64,000 nt of DNA, taken from assembly GCF_017744435.1 (NCBI RefSeq), contig NZ_JAGIBG010000005.1, positions 62,001 through 126,000 on the forward strand, written 5' to 3'. The notes beneath the pieces were generated by a model, which did not search any database, was not told the DNA's origin, and saw nothing but the letters and a program-made list of their open reading frames with translations. The DNA is from Pseudomonas sp. (GTDB lineage Bacteria > Pseudomonadota > Gammaproteobacteria > Pseudomonadales > Pseudomonadaceae). Every line of letters begins with the position of its first letter. Position 1 is the first letter of the stretch. Of this stretch, positions 41,705-51,815 are shown in pieces. Position numbers and translations under genes: made by a program.

Positions 41705-43891
41705 TTAGATAGCCTCGAGCTTGGCGTACCCCAGCATGAGCCATTTGCTGCCTTCGGCAAAGTTCACCTGCACCCGCGCCTGGGCACCGGAGCCCTCGAA
41801 GTTGAGGATCACCCCTTCGCCAAACACGGCATGCTGCACGCGCTGGCCCAGGTTGAAGGCGGTCTGTGGAATATTGGCATTGGCAAACAGGTTGCTGCTC
41901 GTGCTCGTCGAACCGCCGAACGGTCGGCTGACACTATTGGAAAGGCGTACTTCCTGAACCAGGCCGCTCGGAATCTCGCGTACGAAACGAGACACCTTGT
42001 TGTAGGTCTCGCTGCCATAGAGGCGGCGGGTCTCGGCATAGGTCATGATCAGCTGGCGCATGGCACGGGTAATGCCCACGTAGGCCAGGCGGCGTTCCTC
42101 TTCCAGGCGGCCAGGTTCTTCCAGGCTCATCTTGTGCGGGAACAGGCCTTCTTCCATGCCGACCAGGAACACGTAGGGGAATTCCAGGCCCTTGGCGCTG
42201 TGCAAGGTCATCAGCTGGATGCTGTCTTCGTGCTCGTCCGCCTGGGCATCGCCGGCCTCCAGCGAGGCATGGCCAAGGAAGGCCGACAGCGGCGACAGGT
42301 CGGCGTCGTCTTCGCTGGTTTCGAAGTTGCGCGCGGCGCTGACCAGTTCCTCAAGGTTTTCTACCCGTGCCTGGCCCTTTTCACCCTTTTCTTCCTGGTG
42401 ATAGATGATCAGGCCGGACTGCTCGATGGCGGTCTGGGTCATGGTGTGCAGCGGCATGTCGGCGACCTTGCTGGCCAGGCCCTCGATCAACTCGATGAAG
42501 GCACCCAGGGCAGAAGCGGCTCGGCCTTTCAGCGCCTTGGCGGCCAGCAGCTGGCACATCGCTTCCCACATCGACAGCTGGCTGTGGCGGGCATGCTCGC
42601 GAATGGCTTCGACGGTCTTCTCGCCGATACCACGGGGTGGCACGTTGATCACCCGTTCCAGCGCCGCATCGTTGCCGCGGCCTTCGATCAGCCGCAGGTA
42701 GGCCATTGCGTTCTTGATTTCGGCGCGTTCAAAGAAGCGCTGGCCACCGTAGATGCGATAGGGGATGCGTTCGCGCAGCAGGGCTTCTTCCAGCACCCGC
42801 GACTGGGCGTTGGAGCGATACAGGATGGCGATGTCGCTGCGTGCGTTGCCTTGCTTGATCAGGCTCTCGATGGTCTCGACCACATAGCGCGCTTCATCGT
42901 GTTCGTTGTAGGCGGCGTACAGCGTCAGGGGCTCGCCTTCGCCCATGTCGGTCCACAGTTCCTTGCCCAGGCGCCCGCTGTTGTTGGCGATCAGCGCGTT
43001 CGCGGCCTTGAGGATGCCGCCAGTGGAGCGGTAGTTCTGCTCCAGGCGAATCATCTCGGCATCAGGGAAGTCGGCGGTGTACTGATGAATGTTCTCGATC
43101 TTGGCGCCGCGCCAGCCATAGATCGACTGGTCGTCGTCGCCCACCGCCATCAGGCTGCCACCGTTCTTGCCAGCCAGCAGGCGCAGCCAGGCGTACTGCA
43201 CGGCGTTGGTGTCCTGGAATTCGTCCACCAGCAGGTGGCGGAAGCGCCGCTGGTAGTGCTCCAGCAGGCCAGGGTGGTCGCGCCACAGGTCGAGGGCGCG
43301 CAGCAGCAATTCGGAGAAATCGATGACCCCGGCGCGTTCGCAGGCCTGTTCGTAGGCGCTGTAGACATCGCGCATGGTCTGCAGGAACAGGTCGCCGCTG
43401 GCCTGGATATGTTGCGGGCGCAGGCCCTCGTCCTTTTGCCCGTTGATGAACCACTGGGCCTGGCGCGCCGGCCATTTCTGCTCGTCCAGGCCGAGTTCGC
43501 GCATGACGCGCTTGATCAGCCGCTGCTGGTCATCGCTGTCGAGGATCTGGAAGTTCTGCACCAGGCGTGCTTCCTGCCAGTGCGCCCGCAGCAGGCGGTG
43601 CGCCAGGCCGTGGAAGGTGCCCACCCACATGCCGGCCGGGTTGATACCCAGCAACTGCTCGATCCGCTGGCGCATTTCGGCGGCAGCCTTGTTGGTGAAG
43701 GTCACCGACAGGATCGAGTGCGGTGAGGCCTGCTCGACCTGGATCAGCCAGGCGATGCGGTGCACCAGCACGCGGGTTTTACCGGAACCGGCGCCAGCAA
43801 GCACCAGCTGACGCCCAAGCGTGGCCGCGACGGCCTGGCGTTGGGCATCGTTGAGGGAGTTCAGCAGGAGGGAGAGGTCATCTGTGTGCAT
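41705..43891 (-). CDS. uvrD: DNA helicase II UvrD
   Basis: This 728-aa superfamily 1A 3'-5' helicase acts in mismatch and nucleotide excision repair. Motif I is LAGAGSGKTRVLVHRIAWLI, motif Ia TFTNKAAAEMRQRI, motif II DEFQDTN, motif III GDDDQSIYGWRGA, motif IV EQNYRST, motif V TLHSAKGLEF and motif VI ITRAM. The length matches UvrD (720-730 aa). Confidence 0.96.
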   Translation of the reverse strand: MHTDDLSLLLNSLNDAQRQAVAATLGRQLVLAGAGSGKTRVLVHRIAWLIQVEQASPHSILSVTFTNKAAAEMRQRIEQLLGINPAGMWVGTFHGLAHRLLRAHWQEARLVQNFQILDSDDQQRLIKRVMRELGLDEQKWPARQAQWFINGQKDEGLRPQHIQASGDLFLQTMRDVYSAYEQACERAGVIDFSELLLRALDLWRDHPGLLEHYQRRFRHLLVDEFQDTNAVQYAWLRLLAGKNGGSLMAVGDDDQSIYGWRGAKIENIHQYTADFPDAEMIRLEQNYRSTGGILKAANALIANNSGRLGKELWTDMGEGEPLTLYAAYNEHDEARYVVETIESLIKQGNARSDIAILYRSNAQSRVLEEALLRERIPYRIYGGQRFFERAEIKNAMAYLRLIEGRGNDAALERVINVPPRGIGEKTVEAIREHARHSQLSMWEAMCQLLAAKALKGRAASALGAFIELIEGLASKVADMPLHTMTQTAIEQSGLIIYHQEEKGEKGQARVENLEELVSAARNFETSEDDADLSPLSAFLGHASLEAGDAQADEHEDSIQLMTLHSAKGLEFPYVFLVGMEEGLFPHKMSLEEPGRLEEERRLAYVGITRAMRQLIMTYAETRRLYGSETYNKVSRFVREIPSGLVQEVRLSNSVSRPFGGSTSTSSNLFANANIPQTAFNLGQRVQHAVFGEGVILNFEGSGAQARVQVNFAEGSKWLMLGYAKLEAI

Positions 43892-43945
43892 CCGGCCATT
43901 CTAGGGGCAGGCCGGGCAACGGGCAAACGTCTACTGTATAAATAT

Positions 43946-44143
43946 TCACCTCTTGGGCGGTCGCTCATCGGGTTCTGGTAGCCGCAACATTTCAGCTATA
44001 CCAGTGTCTGCACCCGCCTGACTGGGTGGAAGATGCCCGACAGCAGTTTGGCCAAGTCTGCCGTTTGTGTAAGATCGCAGCTCGTTTAGTGCCAACCATA
44101 ACAAGAACACTACAAGAACCAGCGCTATGACCCAGGACTGCAC
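43946..44143 (-). CDS. Possible small membrane protein between uvrD and the GGDEF/EAL gene
   Basis: A minus-strand frame could encode about 65 residues from GTG 44143. One strongly hydrophobic helix ([22 protein letters not shown]) is followed by a polar tail ending [10 protein letters not shown]. The segment looks like a real single-pass protein, but no ribosome site precedes the GTG. It overlaps the start of the divergent gene. An ATG at 44197 is the alternative start. Confidence 0.3.
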   Translation of the reverse strand: MQSWVIALVLVVFLLWLALNELRSYTNGRLGQTAVGHLPPSQAGADTGIAEMLRLPEPDERPPKR

Positions 44144-46487
44144 GGCGATCGGAGTATCGCTGGAGATGACAAGGAACGTGCGCAGGCAGTTCGCCACTCA
44201 GCTCTCCGTCGAGCGAACTCGTCTGCTGTATCAAGGCTCACTGTTACCCACATTGTTCATGCTGCTCAACGGCCTGCTGTGTGCCTGGCTGTTGTGGAGC
44301 CCTGGGCGCTATCTGCTGATGGGCGTGTGGCTGGTGTGGGTGCTCGCGCTGGTGGCCCTGCGGGTGATCCAGGTGGCGGCGTTCGACGCAGCCACGGCGC
44401 AACGCCAGGCCAACCCCGGCTGGCGCCGCATGTTCCTGTTCGGTTCGGCGTTCAGCGGCTTGACCTTGGCCTGTGCTGCGATCGCGCTGGTGCCGGAAGA
44501 CAATTTCGTGCAGCAGGCCTGGGTGTTCGGGTTGCTGGGGATGGCCACCTTGAGCGCGAGCATTGCCTATGCAGTGAGCCTGCCGGCCTTCCTCAGCTTT
44601 GCCTTGCCCTGCCTGTTGCCACCCATCCTGTTCCTGTTCTACTTCGAGGCGGGGCAGCAGCGCGGTTGGGGCTGGCTCGGCCTGATCCTGCTGGCGGCGC
44701 TGCTGGTGGTGGCCTGGCAGGTCAACCGGCTGCTCGACCGCAGCCTGCTGCGGCGTTTCCAGAATCAGGCGTTGAACCAGGACCTGCAACGGGTTTCGGC
44801 GCAGAAGGTGCTCGAAGAGCAGCAGCGCCTTGCTGCCACGGTGTTCGAGGCCTGCAATGAGGGTGTGGCGATTCTCAGTGCCGATTTCGTGGTGCTGGCA
44901 GTGAATCAGGCTTACTGCCAGATGACCGGCTACAACCGCTCCGAGCTGCTGGCGCGCGAGCTGTTCGACCTGCCATGCCACAGCGATGCGCGCCGGCACA
45001 GCCAGGCCATCGAGTCGGCGCTGGCGCTGCAAGGCGGCTGGCAGGGTGAGCTGGTAGAGGCCCGCAAGCACGGCGAGTTACACCCGCAAAGGTTGCAGCT
45101 GACGGCTGTGCGCGACCCTCAAGGCCACTTGAACCAGGTGGTCGGCTTCTTCACCGACCTGTCGGCCCGTCGGGCATCCGAGGAGCGCCTGCGCTACCTG
45201 GCGCACTACGATGAACTGAGCGGGTTGGCCAACCGTACACTGTTCCGGCTGCGCCTGCAGGAAGCTGCGCAACGCGTGCGCGGCAACGGCCGAAGCCTCG
45301 CATTGCTGCATGTTGATCTGGACCGGTTCAAGCTGCTCAATGAAAGCCTGGGCCATGAACTGGCCGATCAGCTGATTCACAAGATTGCCCGGCGCATTGT
45401 CAGCACCGTTCCCGAGGCGGATACCGTGGCGCGGCTGTCCGGCGATGAGTTTGCCGTGCTGTTCGATGGTTACAGCAACCTGTCGAGCCTGGTGCAGGTC
45501 ACCACCCGCTTGCTGAACAAGTTGCGCAAGCCGCAGCGGCTCGATGGGCATGAGGTCGTGGTCAGCGCTTCGGTGGGCATCAGTGTGCTGTCCGACGCCA
45601 CACTCGATGCCGATGCCCTGATCAGCCAGGCCGACATGGCCAAGCAGCATGCCAAGCACCTTGGGGGTGACAACTTCCAGTTCTATACCGAGAGCCTGCG
45701 CGCCAGCACGCTCGAGCGTCTGCAGCTGGAGAACCAGCTTCGCAAGGCCATCGATGAAGAACAACTGATGGTCTATTACCAGCCCAAGCTGTGCCTGCTC
45801 AGTGGGCGCTTGCATGCCGCCGAGGCGCTGGTGCGCTGGCTGCATCCACAGCGGGGCATGGTGCCGCCGGGCGAATTCATCGGCCTGGCGGAAGAAACCG
45901 GGCTGATCGCCCCTATCGGCGAGTTCGTGCTCCGCCATGCCTGCAGGCAAGCGCGTGAATGGCAACGGCAAGGGCTGGAGGTGCGGGTTTCGGTCAACCT
46001 GTCGGTCTACCAGCTGCGCCAGGGCAAGCTGGTCAGCCTGGTGCGTCAGGTGCTGGAGGAAACCGGGCTGGCGCCGCACCTGCTGGAGCTGGAGCTTACC
46101 GAAAGCCAGTTGCTGGACAGCGTCGAACACATCATCTCGACCTTCGAGCAACTGCACATACTGGGGGTGAAACTGGCCATCGACGATTTTGGCACCGGCT
46201 ATTCGTCATTGAGCTACCTCAAGCGCCTGCCGGTGGACTACGTGAAGATCGACCAGGCATTCATTCGTGGTGTGCACGAGGGTAGCCAGGATGCGGCCAT
46301 TACCCAGGCGATCATCACGATGTCCAGGAGCCTGGGCCTGAAGGTGGTGGCGGAGGGGGTGGAAACGGCGGAACAACTCGCGTTCCTGCGTGAGCAGGCG
46401 TGTGACGAGGCCCAGGGCTACCTGATCAGCAGGCCCGTCCCGGAGCCTGAGTTCAGGCAGATGATTGCCCGCCCGTGGGGGCATTGA
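44127..46487 (+). CDS. Membrane PAS-GGDEF-EAL protein, cyclic-di-GMP turnover
   Basis: This 786-aa protein has an N-terminal region of about six membrane helices (residues 30-190), a PAS domain (about 235-350, [32 protein letters not shown]), a GGDEF domain and an EAL domain. The GGDEF signature reads SGDEF ([14 protein letters not shown]), a variant that may be inactive or weak. The EAL motif is intact (AEALVRW), as are [13 protein letters not shown] and VKIDQAF. A cyclic-di-GMP phosphodiesterase under signal control is most likely. ATG 44166 (MTRNVRRQF) is an alternative start. It converges with zwf across 12 bp. Confidence 0.88.
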   Translation: MTQDCTAIGVSLEMTRNVRRQFATQLSVERTRLLYQGSLLPTLFMLLNGLLCAWLLWSPGRYLLMGVWLVWVLALVALRVIQVAAFDAATAQRQANPGWRRMFLFGSAFSGLTLACAAIALVPEDNFVQQAWVFGLLGMATLSASIAYAVSLPAFLSFALPCLLPPILFLFYFEAGQQRGWGWLGLILLAALLVVAWQVNRLLDRSLLRRFQNQALNQDLQRVSAQKVLEEQQRLAATVFEACNEGVAILSADFVVLAVNQAYCQMTGYNRSELLARELFDLPCHSDARRHSQAIESALALQGGWQGELVEARKHGELHPQRLQLTAVRDPQGHLNQVVGFFTDLSARRASEERLRYLAHYDELSGLANRTLFRLRLQEAAQRVRGNGRSLALLHVDLDRFKLLNESLGHELADQLIHKIARRIVSTVPEADTVARLSGDEFAVLFDGYSNLSSLVQVTTRLLNKLRKPQRLDGHEVVVSASVGISVLSDATLDADALISQADMAKQHAKHLGGDNFQFYTESLRASTLERLQLENQLRKAIDEEQLMVYYQPKLCLLSGRLHAAEALVRWLHPQRGMVPPGEFIGLAEETGLIAPIGEFVLRHACRQAREWQRQGLEVRVSVNLSVYQLRQGKLVSLVRQVLEETGLAPHLLELELTESQLLDSVEHIISTFEQLHILGVKLAIDDFGTGYSSLSYLKRLPVDYVKIDQAFIRGVHEGSQDAAITQAIITMSRSLGLKVVAEGVETAEQLAFLREQACDEAQGYLISRPVPEPEFRQMIARPWGH

Positions 46488-46499
46488 GCGCACCAACCC

Positions 46500-47942
46500 T
46501 CAGCCGTGCCAGTGCCTGCCATGCCTGGCCAGCAGGCTGTTGGCCTGTTCCGGGCCGTTGCTGCCGGCAGCATAGTGGCGGGGCGCCTGGAAGTGCTCTT
46601 GCCAACCCTCGATGATCGGGTCGATCCAGGCCCAGGCGGCCTCCACTTCGTCGCGGCGCATGAACAGCGTCGAATCGCCCTCCAGGATGTCCAGCAGCAG
46701 ACGTTCGTAGGCGTCCCAGCGGCGGGTCTGGCCAAATACCTGGGCAAGGTTGAGGTCCAGATCGACCGGCTCCAGGCGCATGCCCTTGCCGGGGCTCTTG
46801 GTCATCATGCGCAGGCTGATGCGCTCCTCCGGCTGTAGCTGGATCAGCAACTGGTTGACCTGGCCGCCGCTGAACAGCTCGTGGGGCACCGGTTTGAACT
46901 GGATGACGATCTGCGACGAGCGCCGTGCCATGCGCTTGCCGGTGCGCAGGTAGAAAGGCACGCCGGCCCAGCGCCAGTTGTCGATGTGGGCGTGCACGGC
47001 GACGAAGGTTTCGGTGTCGGTGTCGTTGTCGACGTCCTTCTCGAAGTAGTAGGCCGGCACTTCCTGGCCGCCGATGTGGCCGGCACCGTACTGGCCACGC
47101 ACGGTCTTGTCCTGCACGTCCTGGCCGGCAATGGGTTTGAGTGCGCGCAGGATCTTCACTTTCTCGTCGCGCACGGCTTCGGCCTCGAACTGCGCGGGCG
47201 GCTCCATGGCCACCAGGCACAGCAACTGCAGCAGGTGATTCTGCAGCATGTCGCGAGTCGCCCCGGCGCGGTCGTAGTAACCGCCGCGGTTTTCCACGCC
47301 GAGGGTTTCGCAGACGCTGATCTGCACATGGTCGACCTGGCCGTTGCGCCACACCGGCTCCAGCAGGGCATTGGCGAAGCGCAGGGCCATCAGGTTCTGC
47401 ACGGTTTCCTTGCCGAGGTAGTGGTCGATGCGAAACACCTGCGATTCGTCGAACACCGCGCCGATCGCTTCGTTGATGGCGGTGGCGGATGCCAGCGAGT
47501 GACCGATCGGCTTCTCCAGCACGATGCGCGCTTCGCTGTCGGCCAGCCCGGCAATCCGCAGATGGTTGGCAATCGGCACGAAGAGGTTGGGCGCAGTGGC
47601 CAGGTAGTAGATGCGGGTCAGCCCTCCAGGCTCGCCGAGGTAGCGCGCCAGGCGGACGAAATCGGCGCTTTGCGCGGCATCCATGGGGAAGTAGTCGAGG
47701 CGTGCGGAAAAGCGTTGCCACACATCTTCATCGAAATCGTGGCGGGCAATCTGCGCCCGGCAATGGCGCTCGGCGAGCTTGAGGTATTCGTCACGGCTTA
47801 TGTGGCGGCGGGCGAGGGCAATGATGCGCACCGCGTTGTTCAGGCGTGCCTCGCGATACAGGTGATAGAGCGCCGGCAGCAGTTTGTGCAGGGCCAGGTC
47901 ACCGGTGCCACCGAACACCAGAATGTCGCAAGGAATAGTCAA
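46500..47942 (-). CDS. zwf: Glucose-6-phosphate 1-dehydrogenase
   Basis: This 480-aa enzyme oxidises glucose-6-phosphate to 6-phosphogluconolactone, feeding the Entner-Doudoroff and pentose phosphate pathways. The coenzyme site is VFGGTGDLALHKLLPALYHL and the active site RIDHYLGKETVQNLM. TTG 47942 (TIPCDILVFGG) has GGAG at 8 bp and is preferred over the in-frame GTG at 47957. It is divergent from a HexR-type regulator gene over a clear HexR box. P. putida has several zwf genes; this may be the one called zwf3. Confidence 0.93.
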   Translation of the reverse strand: MTIPCDILVFGGTGDLALHKLLPALYHLYREARLNNAVRIIALARRHISRDEYLKLAERHCRAQIARHDFDEDVWQRFSARLDYFPMDAAQSADFVRLARYLGEPGGLTRIYYLATAPNLFVPIANHLRIAGLADSEARIVLEKPIGHSLASATAINEAIGAVFDESQVFRIDHYLGKETVQNLMALRFANALLEPVWRNGQVDHVQISVCETLGVENRGGYYDRAGATRDMLQNHLLQLLCLVAMEPPAQFEAEAVRDEKVKILRALKPIAGQDVQDKTVRGQYGAGHIGGQEVPAYYFEKDVDNDTDTETFVAVHAHIDNWRWAGVPFYLRTGKRMARRSSQIVIQFKPVPHELFSGGQVNQLLIQLQPEERISLRMMTKSPGKGMRLEPVDLDLNLAQVFGQTRRWDAYERLLLDILEGDSTLFMRRDEVEAAWAWIDPIIEGWQEHFQAPRHYAAGSNGPEQANSLLARHGRHWHG

Positions 47943-47986
47943 ACCACCACTCTCCACGTTCGTTTAACTGGGCGGGTTGGCGTCCA

Positions 47987-48001
47987 TGTAGTATAACTAC
48001 A
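47987..48001. promoter_or_regulatory. HexR-type operator
   Basis: TGTAGTATAACTACA is a perfect inverted repeat (TGTAGT-N3-ACTACA) between the divergent zwf and RpiR-family genes. Its half-sites match HexR operators known from Pseudomonas zwf and edd promoters (TTGT...ACAA). Confidence 0.75.
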
Positions 48002-48045
48002 AGAAAGCTACATCCCGGCCAGCCGATCATAACCGAGTCCAGCCC

Positions 48046-48912
48046 GTGAATCTGTTGCAACATATCGCCCAATCGCGCCACCTGCTGCGCAAATCGGAAC
48101 TCAAAGTGGCCGACCACGTGCTGCTCGACCCGGCTGCCGTGATGCACAGTTCCATGGCTGACCTGGCGCACAGCGTGGGTATCAGCGAGCCGACCATTGT
48201 GCGTTTCTGCCGGGCGATCGGTTGTTCGGGCTTTCAGGATCTCAAGCTCAAGCTGGCGCAGAGCCTGGCGGCCGGTGCCAGTTTCGGCCAGTTCGCGATT
48301 CATGAAGACGACTCGGTTGCCGACTACAGCCTGAAGATTTTCGACACTACCCTGCACACGCTGATGGAAGTGCGTGAACACCTGGACCCGCAGGCTCTGC
48401 AGCAGGCCGTGAGTGCCATGGCTCAGGCGCAACGCGTGGAGTTCTATGGTTTTGGTGCATCCGGCGCGGTCGCCGCCGACGCCCAGCACAAGTTCTTCCG
48501 CCTGCTGCTCAGCGCCGCGGCCTACTCCGACCCGCACATGCAGGCCATGTCGGCGGTGACGCTGAAGCCGGGTGACGTGGCGGTATGCATTTCCCAGTCG
48601 GGGCGTTCCAAGGACCTGCTGATCACCGCCAACCTGGTGCGTGAAAGCGGTGCCAACCTGATCACCCTGTGCCCGAGCGCGACGCCGCTGGCGGAGCTGT
48701 CGACGGTCAACCTGGCGATCGACGTGCATGAAGACACCGAGATCTACACCCCGCTGACCTCGCGTATCGCTCACCTGGTGGTGATCGACGTACTGGCCAT
48801 GGGCGTGGCCATGGCCCGTGGGCCGAGCCTGGTCAATCACCTCAAGAGCGTGAAGCGCAGCTTGCGCAGCCTGCGTTTGTCGCCCAAGTCGATCAAGGCT
48901 ACCGACGACTGA
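48046..48912 (+). CDS. RpiR-family regulator, HexR-like
   Basis: This 288-aa protein has an N-terminal RpiR helix-turn-helix (MADLAHSVGISEPTIVRFCRAIGCSGFQDLKLKLAQ, about residues 37-72). The C-terminal SIS sugar-phosphate domain contains FYGFGASGAVAADAQHKFFRL and CISQSGRSKDLL. HexR represses glucose catabolic genes and is released by 2-keto-3-deoxy-6-phosphogluconate. Divergence from zwf and the box between them support HexR-type control of zwf. It may be a second copy beside the main HexR, which I cannot see here. Confidence 0.88.
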   Translation: MNLLQHIAQSRHLLRKSELKVADHVLLDPAAVMHSSMADLAHSVGISEPTIVRFCRAIGCSGFQDLKLKLAQSLAAGASFGQFAIHEDDSVADYSLKIFDTTLHTLMEVREHLDPQALQQAVSAMAQAQRVEFYGFGASGAVAADAQHKFFRLLLSAAAYSDPHMQAMSAVTLKPGDVAVCISQSGRSKDLLITANLVRESGANLITLCPSATPLAELSTVNLAIDVHEDTEIYTPLTSRIAHLVVIDVLAMGVAMARGPSLVNHLKSVKRSLRSLRLSPKSIKATDD

Positions 48913-48917
48913 GGTAA

Positions 48918-48982
48918 GCCTGTACCGGCCTCTTCGCGGCGGTTCGACGCCTCGATAAACCCGCGAAAGGGCCGGAACAGGC
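48918..48982. repeat. REP/BIME-type inverted repeat
   Basis: GCCTGTACCGGCCTCTTCGC (48918-48937) is mirrored by CCGCGAAAGGGCCGGAACAG (48961-48980), leaving an inner spacer of about 20 nt. CGGCCTCTTCGCGG is the common P. putida REP core. A partial copy is at 53690-53710. Confidence 0.75.
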
Positions 48983-49076
48983 TGTCAAATTTCACGGTTT
49001 TGTCACCATTCCACAGCCAAACCGTAAACCCTCAAGGCCAGTCTGAAACTCCCGCATCCTATCTGGGAGACAGGCA

Positions 49077-49295
49077 ATGGCTCGTGACTTCGACGGTACG
49101 TACCAACCCAGCGCCAAGGCTCGCAAGCAGCAGGAAAAGGATCAGCGCCGCATGGAATACCGCCGCGCGATCGAGAGCTATTGCGACCAGCGTCAACTGC
49201 TCCGCGATCTGGTCGACTACCCTGAGCTGCAAGCGCTCACGGTGTGGCAGGCGTCGGCGGCAACTTCCCCGAAAAACGCTCAACCAGTGCGCTGA
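49077..49295 (+). CDS. Small basic/acidic protein of a Pseudomonas-type family (PA3496-like)
   Basis: This 72-aa hydrophilic protein (MARDFDGTYQPSAKARKQQE, then DQRRMEYRRAIESYCDQRQL) has strong helix-forming charge patterns. It resembles small Pseudomonas proteins annotated as PA3496 family, from memory. The ATG has GGGAGACAGGCA upstream. Its last 59 bp overlap the 3' end of the convergent LysR gene. Function unknown. Confidence 0.65.
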   Translation: MARDFDGTYQPSAKARKQQEKDQRRMEYRRAIESYCDQRQLLRDLVDYPELQALTVWQASAATSPKNAQPVR

Positions 49296-50199
49296 TAAGC
49301 GCACGTTCGCTGCGGATGAACGCCAGAAAGGCCAAGGCAACCGGCGACTGCCGCTTGGCCTTGGCCTGCACCACGCACCAGCTGCGGTACAGCGGCAGCT
49401 CCTCCACCGGCAGCTCCCTGAGTACCCCCGTGGCCAGCTCCAGGTTCACGGCATGGCGGGTCAGCAAGGCAATACCCAGGCCGGCGATCACGCATTCGCG
49501 CTGGGCATCGGCCGATGCGACCTCCAGCGTCTGGGTGAAGTGCACGCGCTTGTCCTTGAAGTACTCCTCGCAGGCCTTGCGCGTGCCCGAACCCTGCTCG
49601 CGGACCAGCAGGGTATGAGGCTCCAGGTCCTGCAGGCGCAGGTGTTCGAGCTTGCACAGCGGGTGTTCCGGCGGTGCCACGGCAATGATCGGGTTGTTGA
49701 GAAACGGCAGGAACTCCAGGCCCATGTCCTGTGGCACCATCGACATGATGATCAGGTCGTCGCGGTTGTCGGAGAGCCGGCGGATCGCCTGGGCCCGGTT
49801 GACCACGGTGAGGGTCAGGTTGACCTCCGGGTGACGCTGCTTGAAGGCGGCGAACAGGTGTGGCACGAAGTACTTGGCACTGGACTCGATCGCCAGTTTC
49901 AGCTGCCCCTGCAGTGAGCCCTGCATGTCCGATAGCTGCATGTCCAGGCTCTCCAGGCGGCCGAAGATGTCGCGGCTGGCGCGCTGCAGTGCTTCGGCCG
50001 CTTCGGTCAGGTAGAGCTTCTTGCCAACGTACTCGAACAGTGGCTGGCCGATCAGCTCTTCGAGCTGACGGATCTGTAGACTAACGGCGGGTTGCGTCAG
50101 TGCCATCTCCTCCGCAGCCCGGCTGTACGAACGCAAATCGCACACCTCGTTGAAGATCTGCAATTGACGCAATGTCATACGCATCAAGGACTTACGCAT
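49237..50199 (-). CDS. LysR-family regulator divergent from pyruvate carboxylase
   Basis: This 320-aa LysR protein has the DNA-binding region TLRQLQIFNEVCDLRSYSRAAEEMALTQPAVSLQIRQLEEL (about residues 9-49). The effector domain contains LLVREQGSGTRKACEEYF and AGLGIALLTRHAV. It is divergent from the pycA/pycB genes, with 189 bp between starts, the usual arrangement for a LysR activator of its neighbour. Two starts (50199 and further ATGs within eight codons) are possible. Confidence 0.88.
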   Translation of the reverse strand: MRKSLMRMTLRQLQIFNEVCDLRSYSRAAEEMALTQPAVSLQIRQLEELIGQPLFEYVGKKLYLTEAAEALQRASRDIFGRLESLDMQLSDMQGSLQGQLKLAIESSAKYFVPHLFAAFKQRHPEVNLTLTVVNRAQAIRRLSDNRDDLIIMSMVPQDMGLEFLPFLNNPIIAVAPPEHPLCKLEHLRLQDLEPHTLLVREQGSGTRKACEEYFKDKRVHFTQTLEVASADAQRECVIAGLGIALLTRHAVNLELATGVLRELPVEELPLYRSWCVVQAKAKRQSPVALAFLAFIRSERALISALVERFSGKLPPTPATP

Positions 50200-50388
50200 T
50201 TTTATCGGCTCATCGGCAATACCTTGTTACCGAACTATAAGCTTTTGCTAATACAGCCCCTAACAAATATTGATTTTTGTTTATCGACCTTCAGCGCTAG
50301 GGTGAATGTGCGACTGGCCAGCAACCTCTGGTCACGCGCCGACCGGTAGAACCGGATCGTCTGTTCCTACGGCTTTGGGAAGACTCCA

Positions 50389-51804
<1,416 letters not shown>

Positions 51805-51815
51805 GGAACCCCATA

